Of a DNA stretch of 64,000 bases, positions 6,289 to 14,806 are shown piece by piece (positions within the stretch are counted from its first letter, which is position 1; each line of letters starts with the position of its first letter). Source of the stretch: Hyphomonadaceae bacterium (lineage in GTDB: Bacteria > Pseudomonadota > Alphaproteobacteria > Caulobacterales > Aquidulcibacteraceae); the NCBI GenBank assembly GCA_019753105.1, contig JAIELJ010000005.1:124001-188000 (forward strand). The letters run 5' to 3'. Made by a program: the position numbers and the translations under genes. The notes under the pieces were generated by a model, which worked only from the letters and a program-made list of their open reading frames with translations, was not told the DNA's origin and did not search any database.

Positions 6289-7608
6289 ATGGCGACGATT
6301 AACAAGGCCAAGAGCGTGCGCACGCACGAGGGCGCCAAGGGGCGCGCCTTTGCGCCGGAGCAGGAACTGCGCCGGGCGGTGATGAATTGCATGCTCTGGG
6401 AAGACCAGTTCTATGAAAGCGGCGTCGCCATCGGCGAACGCATCGGGCAACTTGTGCCGAAGGTGAAAGCCGAATTGGTTGCCGCGATCGCGATCGACGC
6501 GCGCGAGAAGATGAAGCTGCGCCACGCGCCGCTTTTGATCGTGCGCGAGATGGCGCGTCACGAGGGCCATAAGGCGCTCGTGGCCGACACGCTCGAACGC
6601 GTCATCCAACGTCCGGACGAACTGACCGAATTCCTCGCCATCTACTGGTCCGACGTGCTTGGCCCGATGAAGCAACGCAAAGCGCGTGCTCTGTCGGCGC
6701 AAGCCAAGAAAGGTCTGGCGCGGGCGTTCGCGAAGTTCGATGCCTACCAGCTGGCAAAGTACGATCGCGACGGCGCTGTGCGTCTGCGCGACGTCTTGTT
6801 CATTACGCACGCCAAACCGAAGGACGAGGCGCAAGCCAAAGTCTGGAAGCAGCTGGCGGAAGGTAAGCTGGCCGCGCCCGACACGTGGGAAGTCTCGCTC
6901 TCGGGCGGGGCCGATAAGCGCGAGACGTTCGAGCGCTTGATTGCCGAGAACAAGCTTGGCGCACTGGCCTTGCTGCGTAACCTGCGCGGCATGCAACTGG
7001 CCGGCGTGCCGAAGAAGACGATCGGCAAGGCGCTCGATGCGATGCGTACCGACCGTGTGTTGCCGTACCGCTTCATCGCGGCTGCGCAGCACGCGCCGGA
7101 CCTCGAACCCGAACTCGAACACGCCATGTTCCGTTCGATCGAGGGCCACGCCAAGCTCACGGGCAAGACGCGGCTCCTGGTCGACGTCTCGGGCTCGATG
7201 GACGGGCCGCTCTCGGCGCGTTCAGCGATGCGGCGTCTCGATGCTGCGTGTGGTCTTGCCGTGCTGGCGCGGGAGATCGGCGATGACGTCGAGGTGTTCA
7301 CGTTCTCCAACGCTGTGAAGAAAGTCCCGGCGCGCCGCGGCTTTGCGCTGCGCGATGCGATCGTGACCTCGCAGCCGCACGGTGGCACCGAACTCGGCAA
7401 GGCGATCCGTGAGGTCGACCAGAAGGGCGTGCGCTTAATCGTCTTTACCGACGAACAAAGCCACGACCGTGTCGATGCGCCGAAGGGCGTGGGCTACATG
7501 GTCAATGTCGCGTCGTACCAAAACGGCGTCGGCATTGGCGATTGGCGCCGTGTCGACGGCTTCTCGGAAAAGATCCTCGATTGGATCATTGCGTCCGAGC
7601 AGGACTAA
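6289..7608 (+). CDS. rsr: Ro60/Rsr homologue (TROVE and vWA domains)
   Basis: A 439-residue protein with an N-terminal TROVE (telomerase, Ro, vault) helical-repeat domain and a C-terminal von Willebrand A domain. The vWA metal site is intact: D299-V-S-G-S303, then GGTELGKAI and VFTDEQS. Bacterial Ro proteins bind Y RNAs and, in Deinococcus and Salmonella, work with exoribonucleases in rRNA maturation and RNA decay. Ro60 is usually near 530 residues, so this is a short version. No rtcB/rtcA ligase-cyclase genes, a common bacterial partner, are nearby; instead five Y RNA-like genes lie directly upstream on the same strand. The ATG at 6289 is preceded by AGGTGATGTGAG. Confidence 0.92.
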   Translation: MATINKAKSVRTHEGAKGRAFAPEQELRRAVMNCMLWEDQFYESGVAIGERIGQLVPKVKAELVAAIAIDAREKMKLRHAPLLIVREMARHEGHKALVADTLERVIQRPDELTEFLAIYWSDVLGPMKQRKARALSAQAKKGLARAFAKFDAYQLAKYDRDGAVRLRDVLFITHAKPKDEAQAKVWKQLAEGKLAAPDTWEVSLSGGADKRETFERLIAENKLGALALLRNLRGMQLAGVPKKTIGKALDAMRTDRVLPYRFIAAAQHAPDLEPELEHAMFRSIEGHAKLTGKTRLLVDVSGSMDGPLSARSAMRRLDAACGLAVLAREIGDDVEVFTFSNAVKKVPARRGFALRDAIVTSQPHGGTELGKAIREVDQKGVRLIVFTDEQSHDRVDAPKGVGYMVNVASYQNGVGIGDWRRVDGFSEKILDWIIASEQD

Positions 7609-7610
7609 GG

Positions 7611-7647
7611 ACGGCCTCGTGCATCAGAAGATGCGCGGGGCCGTTTT
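7611..7647. terminator. Shared terminator of the Ro gene and the hybrid kinase
   Basis: ACGGCC (7611-7616) pairs with GGCCGT (7639-7644), with an inner stem GCATC/GATGC and a TTTT run on the plus strand. It lies between two convergent genes only 40 bases apart. Confidence 0.75.
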
Positions 7648-7648
7648 G

Positions 7649-10600
7649 CTATTTCGCGTCGATCATATCGCGCACCTTCTGGCTGAAGGCCGCGATTTCG
7701 AAGGGCTTGGTCATCACTTGCATGCCGGGGTCGAGGTGGCCGTTGCCGATTACAGCGTTCTCGGCGTAGCCAGTGATAAAGAGCACCTTGAGACTTGGGT
7801 GCGTCCGTCGCGCGGCGTCGGCGATTTGGCGGCCGTTCAGGCCGCCGGGCAGGCCGACGTCAGTGATCAAAAGATCGATGCGCGCACCGGACTCCAAAAT
7901 CTTCAGCGCATTCGGTCCGTCCGGCGCCTCAAGCGCGCGATAGCCGCTCTCTTGCAGCACATCCAACATGAGCATGCGCAGCACCGTTTCATCGTCGACA
8001 ACGAGCACGACTTCGCCTTGCCCGTGTTCGATCGCGGCATGCACCGCACCATCTTCGACCTTCTCAGCTTCACCAAAGTGACGTGGCAGATATAGGCACA
8101 CGGTAGTGCCTTGGCCGACTTCGGAATAAATGCGGATTTGGCCGCCGGATTGGCGCACGAAGCCGTACACCATCGACAGGCCAAGACCCGTGCCTTGGCC
8201 GAGCGGCTTTGTGGTGAAGAACGGATCGAAGGCGCGGCTGATGGTTTCTTGCGTCATACCAACGCCAGTGTCGGTAACGCAAAGTGCAACATATTGCCCG
8301 GGCGGCAAATCGCGATCGCGCGCGGCTCGTTCATCGAGCCATTTGTTGGCGGTTTCAATCGTGAGTCGCCCGCCGTTAGGCGCCATAGCGTCACGGCCGT
8401 TGATGCAGAGATTGAGCAGCGCGTTTTCGAGTTGCGGCGCGTCGATCTTAGTCGCCCAAAGCCCACCAGCTTGCACGACTTCCACGGCGATGTCGGGGCC
8501 AACAGAGCGGCGGATCAGCTCTTCCATGCCGACGATAAGCTTGTTTACGTCAATCGCGCGAGGATCGAGCGTCTGGCGGCGCGAGAAAGCGAGCAGGCGC
8601 TGCGTGAGCGCTGCGGCGCGGCGCGTGGAGTCTTGTGCGCCCGAGAGATAGCGCTCCAAGCCTTGTGTGCGGCCTTCGGCCAGGCGCTTGGCGAGGAGCT
8701 CCAGGCTTCCCGAAATGCCCGCGAGCAAATTGTTGAAGTCGTGCGCCAGACCGCCGGTGAGTTGGCCCACCGCTTCCATCTTCTGCGATTGCCGTAGCGC
8801 TTCTTGGGCGTGCAGCAGTTCACGCGTGCGTTCTTCGACAGCTTGTTCGAGGATCGCTGAGGCTTCCTTCTGATCGTGTATGTCGGTGTTGGTGCCGATC
8901 CATTTGACGATCGCGCCGCGCTCGTCCTTGATCGGTGCTGCGCGTGAGAGGTGCCATCGGTAGGCGCCGTCGCCGCGCCGAAGACGAAATTGCGTTTCGT
9001 ACGCTTCGCCGGACTGGAGCGCGCCAAGCCAGCGCGCCTGCGCGTGGGGAATATCCTCGGGGTGAACGATGGTGGCCCATTCGACGCCATCAAGCGAGCC
9101 GGGCGCTTGGCCGCTATAATCGTAGACGCCTTCGTTAAACCAATCGAGTAAGCCGTTGGGGTTCGCTGTCCAGGCTTGGTTGGGCATGGCGCGGGCGAGT
9201 GTGCGAAAGCGCTCTTCGCTCTCGCGCAAGGCGCTTTCAGCGAGCCTTCGCGCAGTCAGGTCTCGAAACAGGACCGCGACTTGCGCGCGGTCTACGGGTT
9301 CGATTCTGAAGGCGGCGAGTTCCAACCAGCGGCCTGTTGTTTCCAGCTCTCGTTCGATCCGTATGGGTTCTCCTGTTTGGAGGACGCCAGCGTAGAGATT
9401 GACCAGCTCGTCCGCCTCGTCGCCGAGCAACTCGCGGGCGGTTTTGCCAACCACGTCGGGTGTGCCGGCATTGATGGAGGTCGCGGGATTAGCTTCCAAA
9501 TGGATATAGTCGCTGAGCGGGCCGTGAGGGCCATCGATGAACTCGATGATGCAAAATCCCTCGTCAATGGCGTCGAACAAAGCGCGATAGCGGCGTTCGC
9601 GTTCGCGCAGTTCGGCCTCAGCGCGGCGGCGTTCGACGGCGGTGCGAATGCGCTCGGCGACATCGCGGATGAAGGTGAGATCTTCCGCGGACCAATGGCG
9701 CGCATCGGCGTGGTTCAGATAGAGCAGTGCGACCATCCCGCCCTGTTCGGTCACGGGCATGTTGACGAAGCCTTGCGCGCTGATCGCTTTCAAGGCATCG
9801 GCGCCATCGGCGGTTCGAGGATCTTTGTAGGCGTCCGCGACGACGACGGTCTCGCCGCGCTTTAGGTTTTCGATGTAGCTACCATAGTCGCGAAAATTCA
9901 GCACGCCGGCGAGGCTTTGTACGCCCGGCATGTTCCAGTCGCGCGTGATGTGAATGGTCTCGGCGATCGGATCAATTGTGCCGTACCCTGCGCGGCTTAC
10001 GCGAAGCGCGCGTCCTAGAACTTCCGCGGCGGCGTAAGCGAGTTCGTCGGCATCTTCGATATCTCGTATGCAATCGGCGAGTTCGGCCAGCGCTTTATCG
10101 CGAAGCGCCGCGAATTCCCGGCCGGTAACGTCGACGCCGGCGACGAAAATGCCGTCGATCTCGCCCTGGGCGTTTCGGGTCGGCTGGTAGACGAAGTCGA
10201 CATAACGATCATCGAATGGCGCGCCCGGTGTCCGTTGCATCGCGTATTTGAGGCCACGGCCATTATAGACCTCGCCGGTGCGGTACACGTTGTCCAAGAG
10301 TTCGATGTAGCCTTGCGCAGCGGCGTCCGGCAGCGCTTCGGCGACGGGGCGGCCTACCACTTCCCGGTGGCCAACGAGGGTGTGGTACCCCGGGTTTGCA
10401 TACTCGATGCGGTGTTGCGGGCCGCGCAGCACCGCCATGAATGTCGGCGCCTGATCAAAGAGCTGTTGGAAGCGCTGACCTTCGTCCTTCGCTCGTTGCT
10501 CTGCTTTCACCCGCTCAGTGGTTTCAATGCATGCGCCGAAGAGACCAACGACCGCACCACGCTCATCACGGATAGGCGTGTAGGAAAAAGCGAAATGGGC

Positions 10601-10996
10601 TTCTTCAAATTTGCCGTTTCGGTCCAGTGCCAGCCCAATGTCGTCCATCTGGACGGATGCGCCCTGGAACACCTCGGTGAAGAGCGGCGCGAGCGCTTCG
10701 CGCGCCTCAGCCCAGACGACATCTAGAGCGTGCTGGCCAAGCGCTCGGGGATGCTTGGTTCCCAAAACGGGGATCATCGCGTCGTTGTGCAACCAGACGC
10801 GTTCGTCGCCCCAGATGATGAACATCGGCTGGTTTGACGACAGCATCAGGCCGGCAAGCGTCGTCAGCGTCTGGGGCCAGGCCTCGATCGGGCCGAGCAC
10901 GGTTTTGTTCCAATCGTGCGCGCGGATAAGCGCCTTCATGGCGCCGCCGCCTTGAAGAAAGGCGTGTGGAACCGATGTGTCAGAGTTGGAAGCCAT
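7649..10996 (-). CDS. Multi-PAS/GAF hybrid histidine kinase with C-terminal receiver
   Basis: About 1,115 residues from the ATG at 10996; a GTG 14 codons upstream is the alternative. In order: several PAS domains (one ends in GLFGACIETTERVKAEQ, another contains WFNEGVYDYSGQAPGSLDGV), a GAF domain, HisKA with GGLAHDFNNLLAGI (His752), HATPase with DTGVGMTQETISRAFDPFF and GTGLGLSMVYG, and a receiver with the phospho-acceptor in LLITDVGLPGG (Asp1046). No transmembrane segment is seen, so it is probably a cytosolic sensor. The final receiver suggests a phosphorelay or self-regulation. Signal and partner unknown. It is convergent with the Ro gene. Confidence 0.9.
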   Translation of the reverse strand: MASNSDTSVPHAFLQGGGAMKALIRAHDWNKTVLGPIEAWPQTLTTLAGLMLSSNQPMFIIWGDERVWLHNDAMIPVLGTKHPRALGQHALDVVWAEAREALAPLFTEVFQGASVQMDDIGLALDRNGKFEEAHFAFSYTPIRDERGAVVGLFGACIETTERVKAEQRAKDEGQRFQQLFDQAPTFMAVLRGPQHRIEYANPGYHTLVGHREVVGRPVAEALPDAAAQGYIELLDNVYRTGEVYNGRGLKYAMQRTPGAPFDDRYVDFVYQPTRNAQGEIDGIFVAGVDVTGREFAALRDKALAELADCIRDIEDADELAYAAAEVLGRALRVSRAGYGTIDPIAETIHITRDWNMPGVQSLAGVLNFRDYGSYIENLKRGETVVVADAYKDPRTADGADALKAISAQGFVNMPVTEQGGMVALLYLNHADARHWSAEDLTFIRDVAERIRTAVERRRAEAELRERERRYRALFDAIDEGFCIIEFIDGPHGPLSDYIHLEANPATSINAGTPDVVGKTARELLGDEADELVNLYAGVLQTGEPIRIERELETTGRWLELAAFRIEPVDRAQVAVLFRDLTARRLAESALRESEERFRTLARAMPNQAWTANPNGLLDWFNEGVYDYSGQAPGSLDGVEWATIVHPEDIPHAQARWLGALQSGEAYETQFRLRRGDGAYRWHLSRAAPIKDERGAIVKWIGTNTDIHDQKEASAILEQAVEERTRELLHAQEALRQSQKMEAVGQLTGGLAHDFNNLLAGISGSLELLAKRLAEGRTQGLERYLSGAQDSTRRAAALTQRLLAFSRRQTLDPRAIDVNKLIVGMEELIRRSVGPDIAVEVVQAGGLWATKIDAPQLENALLNLCINGRDAMAPNGGRLTIETANKWLDERAARDRDLPPGQYVALCVTDTGVGMTQETISRAFDPFFTTKPLGQGTGLGLSMVYGFVRQSGGQIRIYSEVGQGTTVCLYLPRHFGEAEKVEDGAVHAAIEHGQGEVVLVVDDETVLRMLMLDVLQESGYRALEAPDGPNALKILESGARIDLLITDVGLPGGLNGRQIADAARRTHPSLKVLFITGYAENAVIGNGHLDPGMQVMTKPFEIAAFSQKVRDMIDAK

Positions 10997-11060
10997 TGAT
11001 CCCCGGTGACGCACGTAGCCCCGGAGGAGATAGCTCACCTCGACGCGCCGTCAAATGTCC

Positions 11061-11257
11061 GCTTAGCGCGGCGCGCGCTTGGCCAAGATGCGCTGCAGCG
11101 TGCGGCGGTGCATGTTGAGGCGGCGGCCTGTCTCGCTGACATTGTGGCCGCAGAGCTCGTAGACGCGCTGGATGTGTTCCCAGCGCATCCGATCGGCGGA
11201 CATCGGATTGTCCGGCGGCTCAGGCTTTTCGTCGGGCGAAGCGAGCAGCGCTTTCAC
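11061..11257 (-). repeat. Direct repeat copy 1 (regA 3' end)
   Basis: This is the shorter partner of a segmental duplication whose other copy is 12753-12949. The ndh gene lies between the two copies in the same orientation, so recombination between them could delete ndh. Confidence 0.8.
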
Positions 11258-11302
11258 GTGGGCGATGGCATGCGCGGCAGCAGTGGCCTTTGCCGCGTCC
11301 AT
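11063..11302 (-). CDS. Orphan RegA-type Fis/HTH DNA-binding domain (79 aa)
   Basis: Residues 17-79 nearly repeat the C-terminal third of the RegA regulator encoded at 12756-13304: both contain KPEPPDNPMSADR, WEHIQRVYELCGHNVSET and end RRTLQRILAKRAPR. The DNA matches over 11061-11257 versus 12753-12949 with roughly a dozen differences by hand count. The first 16 residues are unrelated, and there is no receiver domain. It has its own ATG with GAGAAAAG upstream and sits 53 bases after the ndh stop on the same strand. It could be a working small DNA-binding protein that competes with RegA, or a decaying duplication. The intact frame favours the first. Confidence 0.7.
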   Translation of the reverse strand: MDAAKATAAAHAIAHVKALLASPDEKPEPPDNPMSADRMRWEHIQRVYELCGHNVSETGRRLNMHRRTLQRILAKRAPR

Positions 11303-11355
11303 GTTGCTTTTCTCGAACGCCGCCGGGTCCGTCCGGCGGCGTAACCGTCGATCGC

Positions 11356-12711
11356 TCAGTGCAGTTTGAGCTTTGGCCGGATGATCTGATTAACGTGGCC
11401 GATGGCGATCATGGCGAGACCGCGCAGCCAGCCGTGGATGGCGAGGAGATGCATGCGATAAAGCGAAACGTAAACGAAGCGCGCGAGGCGTCCTTCAACC
11501 GCCATGCGCCCGCCGACGAGATTGCCCATCAGGCTGCCGACGGTCGAGAACTCGCTCAATGAGACGAGCGAGCCGTGGTCGACGTATTTAAACGGCTTCA
11601 GCGGGCGCCCATTCATCGCGGCGCAGAGATTGTCGAACACCGTGTCGGCCATTTGATGCGCGGCCTGCGCGCGCGGCGGCACCGCACGTGTTTCTCCGGG
11701 TAAGGTGCAGCTGCAGCAATCACCGAGCGCAAAGATGAGATCGTCGCTCGTGGTTTGCAGCGTTGGGCGGACGACGATCTGATTGGAACGCGAGGCCTCT
11801 AGGCCGTCCAGATCGGCGAGCACGTCGGGGCCTTTGACGCCCGCCGCCCAGACGCGCATCTCTGCCGGGATGAACTCGCCCGCCTTAGTGACGATGCCGT
11901 TTGCATTAGCTTCCACGACCGCCGCGCTGGTGATGATGCGGACGCCGAGGGCTTCCAACTCTGCTTGCGCTGCAGCTGCGAGTTGTTCGGGCAAAGCTGG
12001 CAAAATGCGCGGGCCGGCTTCGATCAGCGTCACCTTGAGCCGGGATTCATCGAACACTTCGAGGCCGTAGTGGCGCAAGCCTGCCGCGGCATTGTAAAGC
12101 TCGGCCGCGAGTTCGACGCCGGTCGCGCCGCCACCGACGATGGCGACACGCACGAGTGCATCCGCATTGGGATCAGTGCTGATCGTGCGGGAGACGCGCA
12201 GGCATTGGTTCAACAGGCGCTGGCGGAAGCGATCGGCTTGGGCGCGGGTGTCCAAGAAGATGCAGTGCTCGCGGACGCCGGGCGTGCCGAAATCGTTGGA
12301 GACAGAGCCTACGGCGAGCACGAGATAATCGTACCGAATCTCATGCGGGCCCATGATCTCGCGCCCGTCTTCGTCAACGATCGGCGCAATACGGACGCGT
12401 TTGCGCTTGCGGTCGATGCCGGCCATCACGCCGGGAAAATAGCGATAGCCCCAGCGGCGGCCGTGGCTGCGATAGCCGACTTCATCAAGGTTGGCGTCGA
12501 GCGAGCCTGCGGCGACTTCGTGCAGCAGCGGCTTCCAGATATGGGTGGCGTTGCGCTCGACCAGGATGATGTCGTGGCGCTCACGGCCAAAGCGAGCGCC
12601 CAAGCGGCGCACCAACTCGAGCCCGCCCGCGCCGCCACCAACGACGACGATCTGCGTCTTCAAAGCAGAACACGCCGCAGCATTCTGCGACTCACGCGCG
12701 CTTGTATCCAT
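11356..12711 (-). CDS. ndh: Type II NADH dehydrogenase-like FAD oxidoreductase
   Basis: A 451-residue flavoprotein with two dinucleotide-binding motifs: VVVGGGAGGLELVRRLG near residue 25 for FAD and VAIVGGGATGVELAAEL near 185 for NAD(P)H. FALGDCCSC near residue 340 is the second FAD contact, and a C-terminal helical tail could serve as membrane anchor. Type II enzymes pass electrons from NADH to quinone without pumping protons. The start at 12711 (MDTSARES) is preferred over 12747, which lies inside the 3' end of regA's repeat region. It sits just downstream of regB-regA, whose sensor reads the quinone pool this enzyme would reduce. Confidence 0.82.
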   Translation of the reverse strand: MDTSARESQNAAACSALKTQIVVVGGGAGGLELVRRLGARFGRERHDIILVERNATHIWKPLLHEVAAGSLDANLDEVGYRSHGRRWGYRYFPGVMAGIDRKRKRVRIAPIVDEDGREIMGPHEIRYDYLVLAVGSVSNDFGTPGVREHCIFLDTRAQADRFRQRLLNQCLRVSRTISTDPNADALVRVAIVGGGATGVELAAELYNAAAGLRHYGLEVFDESRLKVTLIEAGPRILPALPEQLAAAAQAELEALGVRIITSAAVVEANANGIVTKAGEFIPAEMRVWAAGVKGPDVLADLDGLEASRSNQIVVRPTLQTTSDDLIFALGDCCSCTLPGETRAVPPRAQAAHQMADTVFDNLCAAMNGRPLKPFKYVDHGSLVSLSEFSTVGSLMGNLVGGRMAVEGRLARFVYVSLYRMHLLAIHGWLRGLAMIAIGHVNQIIRPKLKLH

Positions 12712-12755
12712 GACGCGATGCTTCCACTGCCCACGGGTGTGGCGCAAGCTTGGGC

Positions 12756-13304
12756 TTAGCGCGGCGCGCGCTTGGCCAGGATGCGCTGGAGCGTGCGGCG
12801 GTGCATGTTGAGGCGGCGGGCGGTCTCGCTGACATTGTGGCCGCAGAGCTCGTAGACGCGCTGGATGTGTTCCCAGCGGATGCGATCGGCCGACATCGGA
12901 TTGTCCGGCGGCTCGGGCTTTTCGTCAGGCGAGGCGAGCAACGCTTTGACGATGTCTTCGGGATCGGCGGGCTTGGCGAGATAGTCGAGCGCGCCAGCTT
13001 TCACGGCGGCGACGGCGGTGGCGATGGCGCCATAGCCAGTCAGCATCACGACGCGCACGTCGGGGCGATGCTTGCTGAGCGCTTCAACCACGGCGAGGCC
13101 AGAGCCGTCTTCGAGGCGCAGATCGAGCACAGCGTAAGCGGGCGGCGCCTTGGCGGCGATGTCGTTGGCTTCGGCGACGCTGCCTACGGCGGTCACTTCA
13201 AAGCCGCGCCCTTCAAGCGCGCGCGCCAAGCGCGTGCGGAAAGGGGCGTCGTCATCGAGAATGAGAAGGGATTTGTCGCCTTCTTGGGGCGCTTCGAGGG
13301 TCAT
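12756..13304 (-). CDS. regA: Redox response regulator, RegA/ActR/PrrA type
   Basis: A 182-residue regulator with an N-terminal receiver (LLILDDD, phospho-acceptor in AVLDLRLEDG near residue 57, switch residues in VMLTGYGAIATAV and the Lys of YLAKPAD) and a C-terminal Fis-type helix-turn-helix (HNVSETARRLNMHRRTLQRI). This small architecture, with a proline-rich linker KPEPPDNP, is typical of the RegA/PrrA/ActR family that controls respiration and energy genes. The ATG at 13304 is preferred to the TTG at 13322. It lies 48 bases downstream of regB. Its 3' end is duplicated at 11061-11257. Confidence 0.92.
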   Translation of the reverse strand: MTLEAPQEGDKSLLILDDDAPFRTRLARALEGRGFEVTAVGSVAEANDIAAKAPPAYAVLDLRLEDGSGLAVVEALSKHRPDVRVVMLTGYGAIATAVAAVKAGALDYLAKPADPEDIVKALLASPDEKPEPPDNPMSADRIRWEHIQRVYELCGHNVSETARRLNMHRRTLQRILAKRAPR

Positions 13305-13352
13305 CACTCTAACCTGTTCCAATAGTGAGTATTTAGCGCACTTTGCGCGAGA

Positions 13353-14666
13353 TCAAAGCGCTGGCGCCTCAATTGCCGCACGCGCCCAGCGCGCCTTTAC
13401 CATTGCGCCGACATTGGGCGGTCGGCGGTTGCGCATTTCGAGCTTCGCGCCGGTTCGTTCCAGTAACGTCTTCGAGATGAAGAAGCCCAAACCTAGCCCG
13501 CCGGCGGCGCCTCCTTCGTCGCGTTCGGTTAGATAGGGTTCGCCGAGGCGGCTTAACACGCCTGGGGCGAATCCAGGCCCGTCGTCTCGGATGACGATCT
13601 CGATCTGCTCATTGTCCCAACGGGCTTCGAACTCGACACGAGACTTAGCAAAACCGACTGCGTTCTCCAGAATTCCTCCAAGAGAGTGTACGATCTCCGG
13701 CATCCGCCGGATTTCCAGCGCGCCTTCGCCTGTCGTGATGATGACGATCTCGGCGCCCAGGCCCTGATGCGGCTCTGCGACTTCTTCGAGTAACGCGCGG
13801 ATTGGCGCGCGTTGGAGCATGACGTCGCCCTGTTCGCGATTGGCCGAGAGCTGCTGCAGGATCGCACGGCAGCGTTCGCTTTGCGTAACGAGGAGTTGCA
13901 GGTCTTCCGTGCGTGGATCGTCGGCCGGCATGGTGCGCGCCATTTCCTTGGCGACGAGGTGAATGGTGGCGAGCGGGGTGCCGAGTTCGTGCGCGGCAGC
14001 TGCGGCGAGGCCGCCGAGCGCGGAGAGTGTTTGCTCCCGCGCAAGCACCGCTTGAACGGCGGCGAGCGCGATGTTTAAGCGTTCTTCTTCCGCCGCGACC
14101 CGCCAAGCATACACGCTGGTAAAGCCCAGCCCGACAAGCATCGCCGCAGCAATGCCCATTTGGTAAAGCGGCGGCAGATCGAACGAAAGCCCTTCCGGCC
14201 AAGGCAACGGCAAGCGCAGCACCGTGATGGCCCCGACGCACGCGAAGGTGAGCGTCGCCAACATCGCGGTAACGGCCGGGCGCAGTATCGTTGCCGACAC
14301 CGCAACTGGTGCGACGAACAAAAACACAAACGGATTTTGAATCCCGCCGGTGAGAGCCAGCAATACGGCGAGTTGGATCACGTCGAATGCAAGCTGAGCG
14401 GCGGCTTCCCACTCGCGTGCGAGTTCTTGCGACCGGCGCGAAGCGATCAGCCCGACATTGAGCGCGATCGAAACGCCGATAGCGGCCAGCGCCCAGCCGA
14501 AGGGAAACTCGACGTTGAGGCCGTAGCGAACGAACAAAACCGCCGACGTCTGGCCCACGATCGCGAGCCAACGAAGCAGGATGAGAGTGCGAACCCGCAC
14601 GCGGCTCTGGGCCGTCCAGAAGCTGGGAACGGCAGGGGGCGGCATGCGGACGTCTTGGACGACCAT
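13353..14666 (-). CDS. regB: Redox sensor histidine kinase, RegB/ActS/PrrB type
   Basis: A 437-residue membrane kinase with about six transmembrane segments in residues 25-190. It carries the quinone-site motif GGIQNPF at 107-113, the H-box AAAHELGTPLATIHL with His226, and Cys266 in ERCRAIL. His226 and Cys266 line up almost exactly with His225 and the redox-active Cys265 of Rhodobacter RegB. The ATPase part has DDGPGFAPGV and GGLGLGFFISKTLLER. It senses the quinone redox state and phosphorylates RegA. The ATG at 14666 has AGGGGG just upstream. It is divergent from the TonB receptor gene. Confidence 0.93.
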   Translation of the reverse strand: MVVQDVRMPPPAVPSFWTAQSRVRVRTLILLRWLAIVGQTSAVLFVRYGLNVEFPFGWALAAIGVSIALNVGLIASRRSQELAREWEAAAQLAFDVIQLAVLLALTGGIQNPFVFLFVAPVAVSATILRPAVTAMLATLTFACVGAITVLRLPLPWPEGLSFDLPPLYQMGIAAAMLVGLGFTSVYAWRVAAEEERLNIALAAVQAVLAREQTLSALGGLAAAAAHELGTPLATIHLVAKEMARTMPADDPRTEDLQLLVTQSERCRAILQQLSANREQGDVMLQRAPIRALLEEVAEPHQGLGAEIVIITTGEGALEIRRMPEIVHSLGGILENAVGFAKSRVEFEARWDNEQIEIVIRDDGPGFAPGVLSRLGEPYLTERDEGGAAGGLGLGFFISKTLLERTGAKLEMRNRRPPNVGAMVKARWARAAIEAPAL

Positions 14667-14727
14667 GCCCCCTCATGCGCTGACCAAGGGCCGCCCGGCA
14701 ATACAGCGCATTTCTTGCAGTTGAGTC

Positions 14728-14742
14728 TGCGAAGCAGTCGCA
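14728..14742. promoter_or_regulatory. Palindromic operator, possibly a Fur-type iron box
   Basis: TGCGA-agcag-TCGCA lies 65 bases before the TonB receptor start, in the regB/TonB intergenic region. The same TGCGA-N5-TCGCA form, also followed by A-T, occurs in front of acnA at 35359. Heme uptake and aconitase are classic iron-regulon members, so Fur or a related regulator is the natural candidate. Confidence 0.5.
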
Positions 14743-14806
14743 ATAAGGAGGCTTGGCGAAGATTTGAGGGGCGGGCTCACGGGCCGCCGGCAAGGAGCGA
14801 GTTTCG

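Noticed and set aside
13304-13322. TTG start for regA at 13322
   Set aside because: The ATG six codons later begins the normal family N-terminus and leaves a usual leader.
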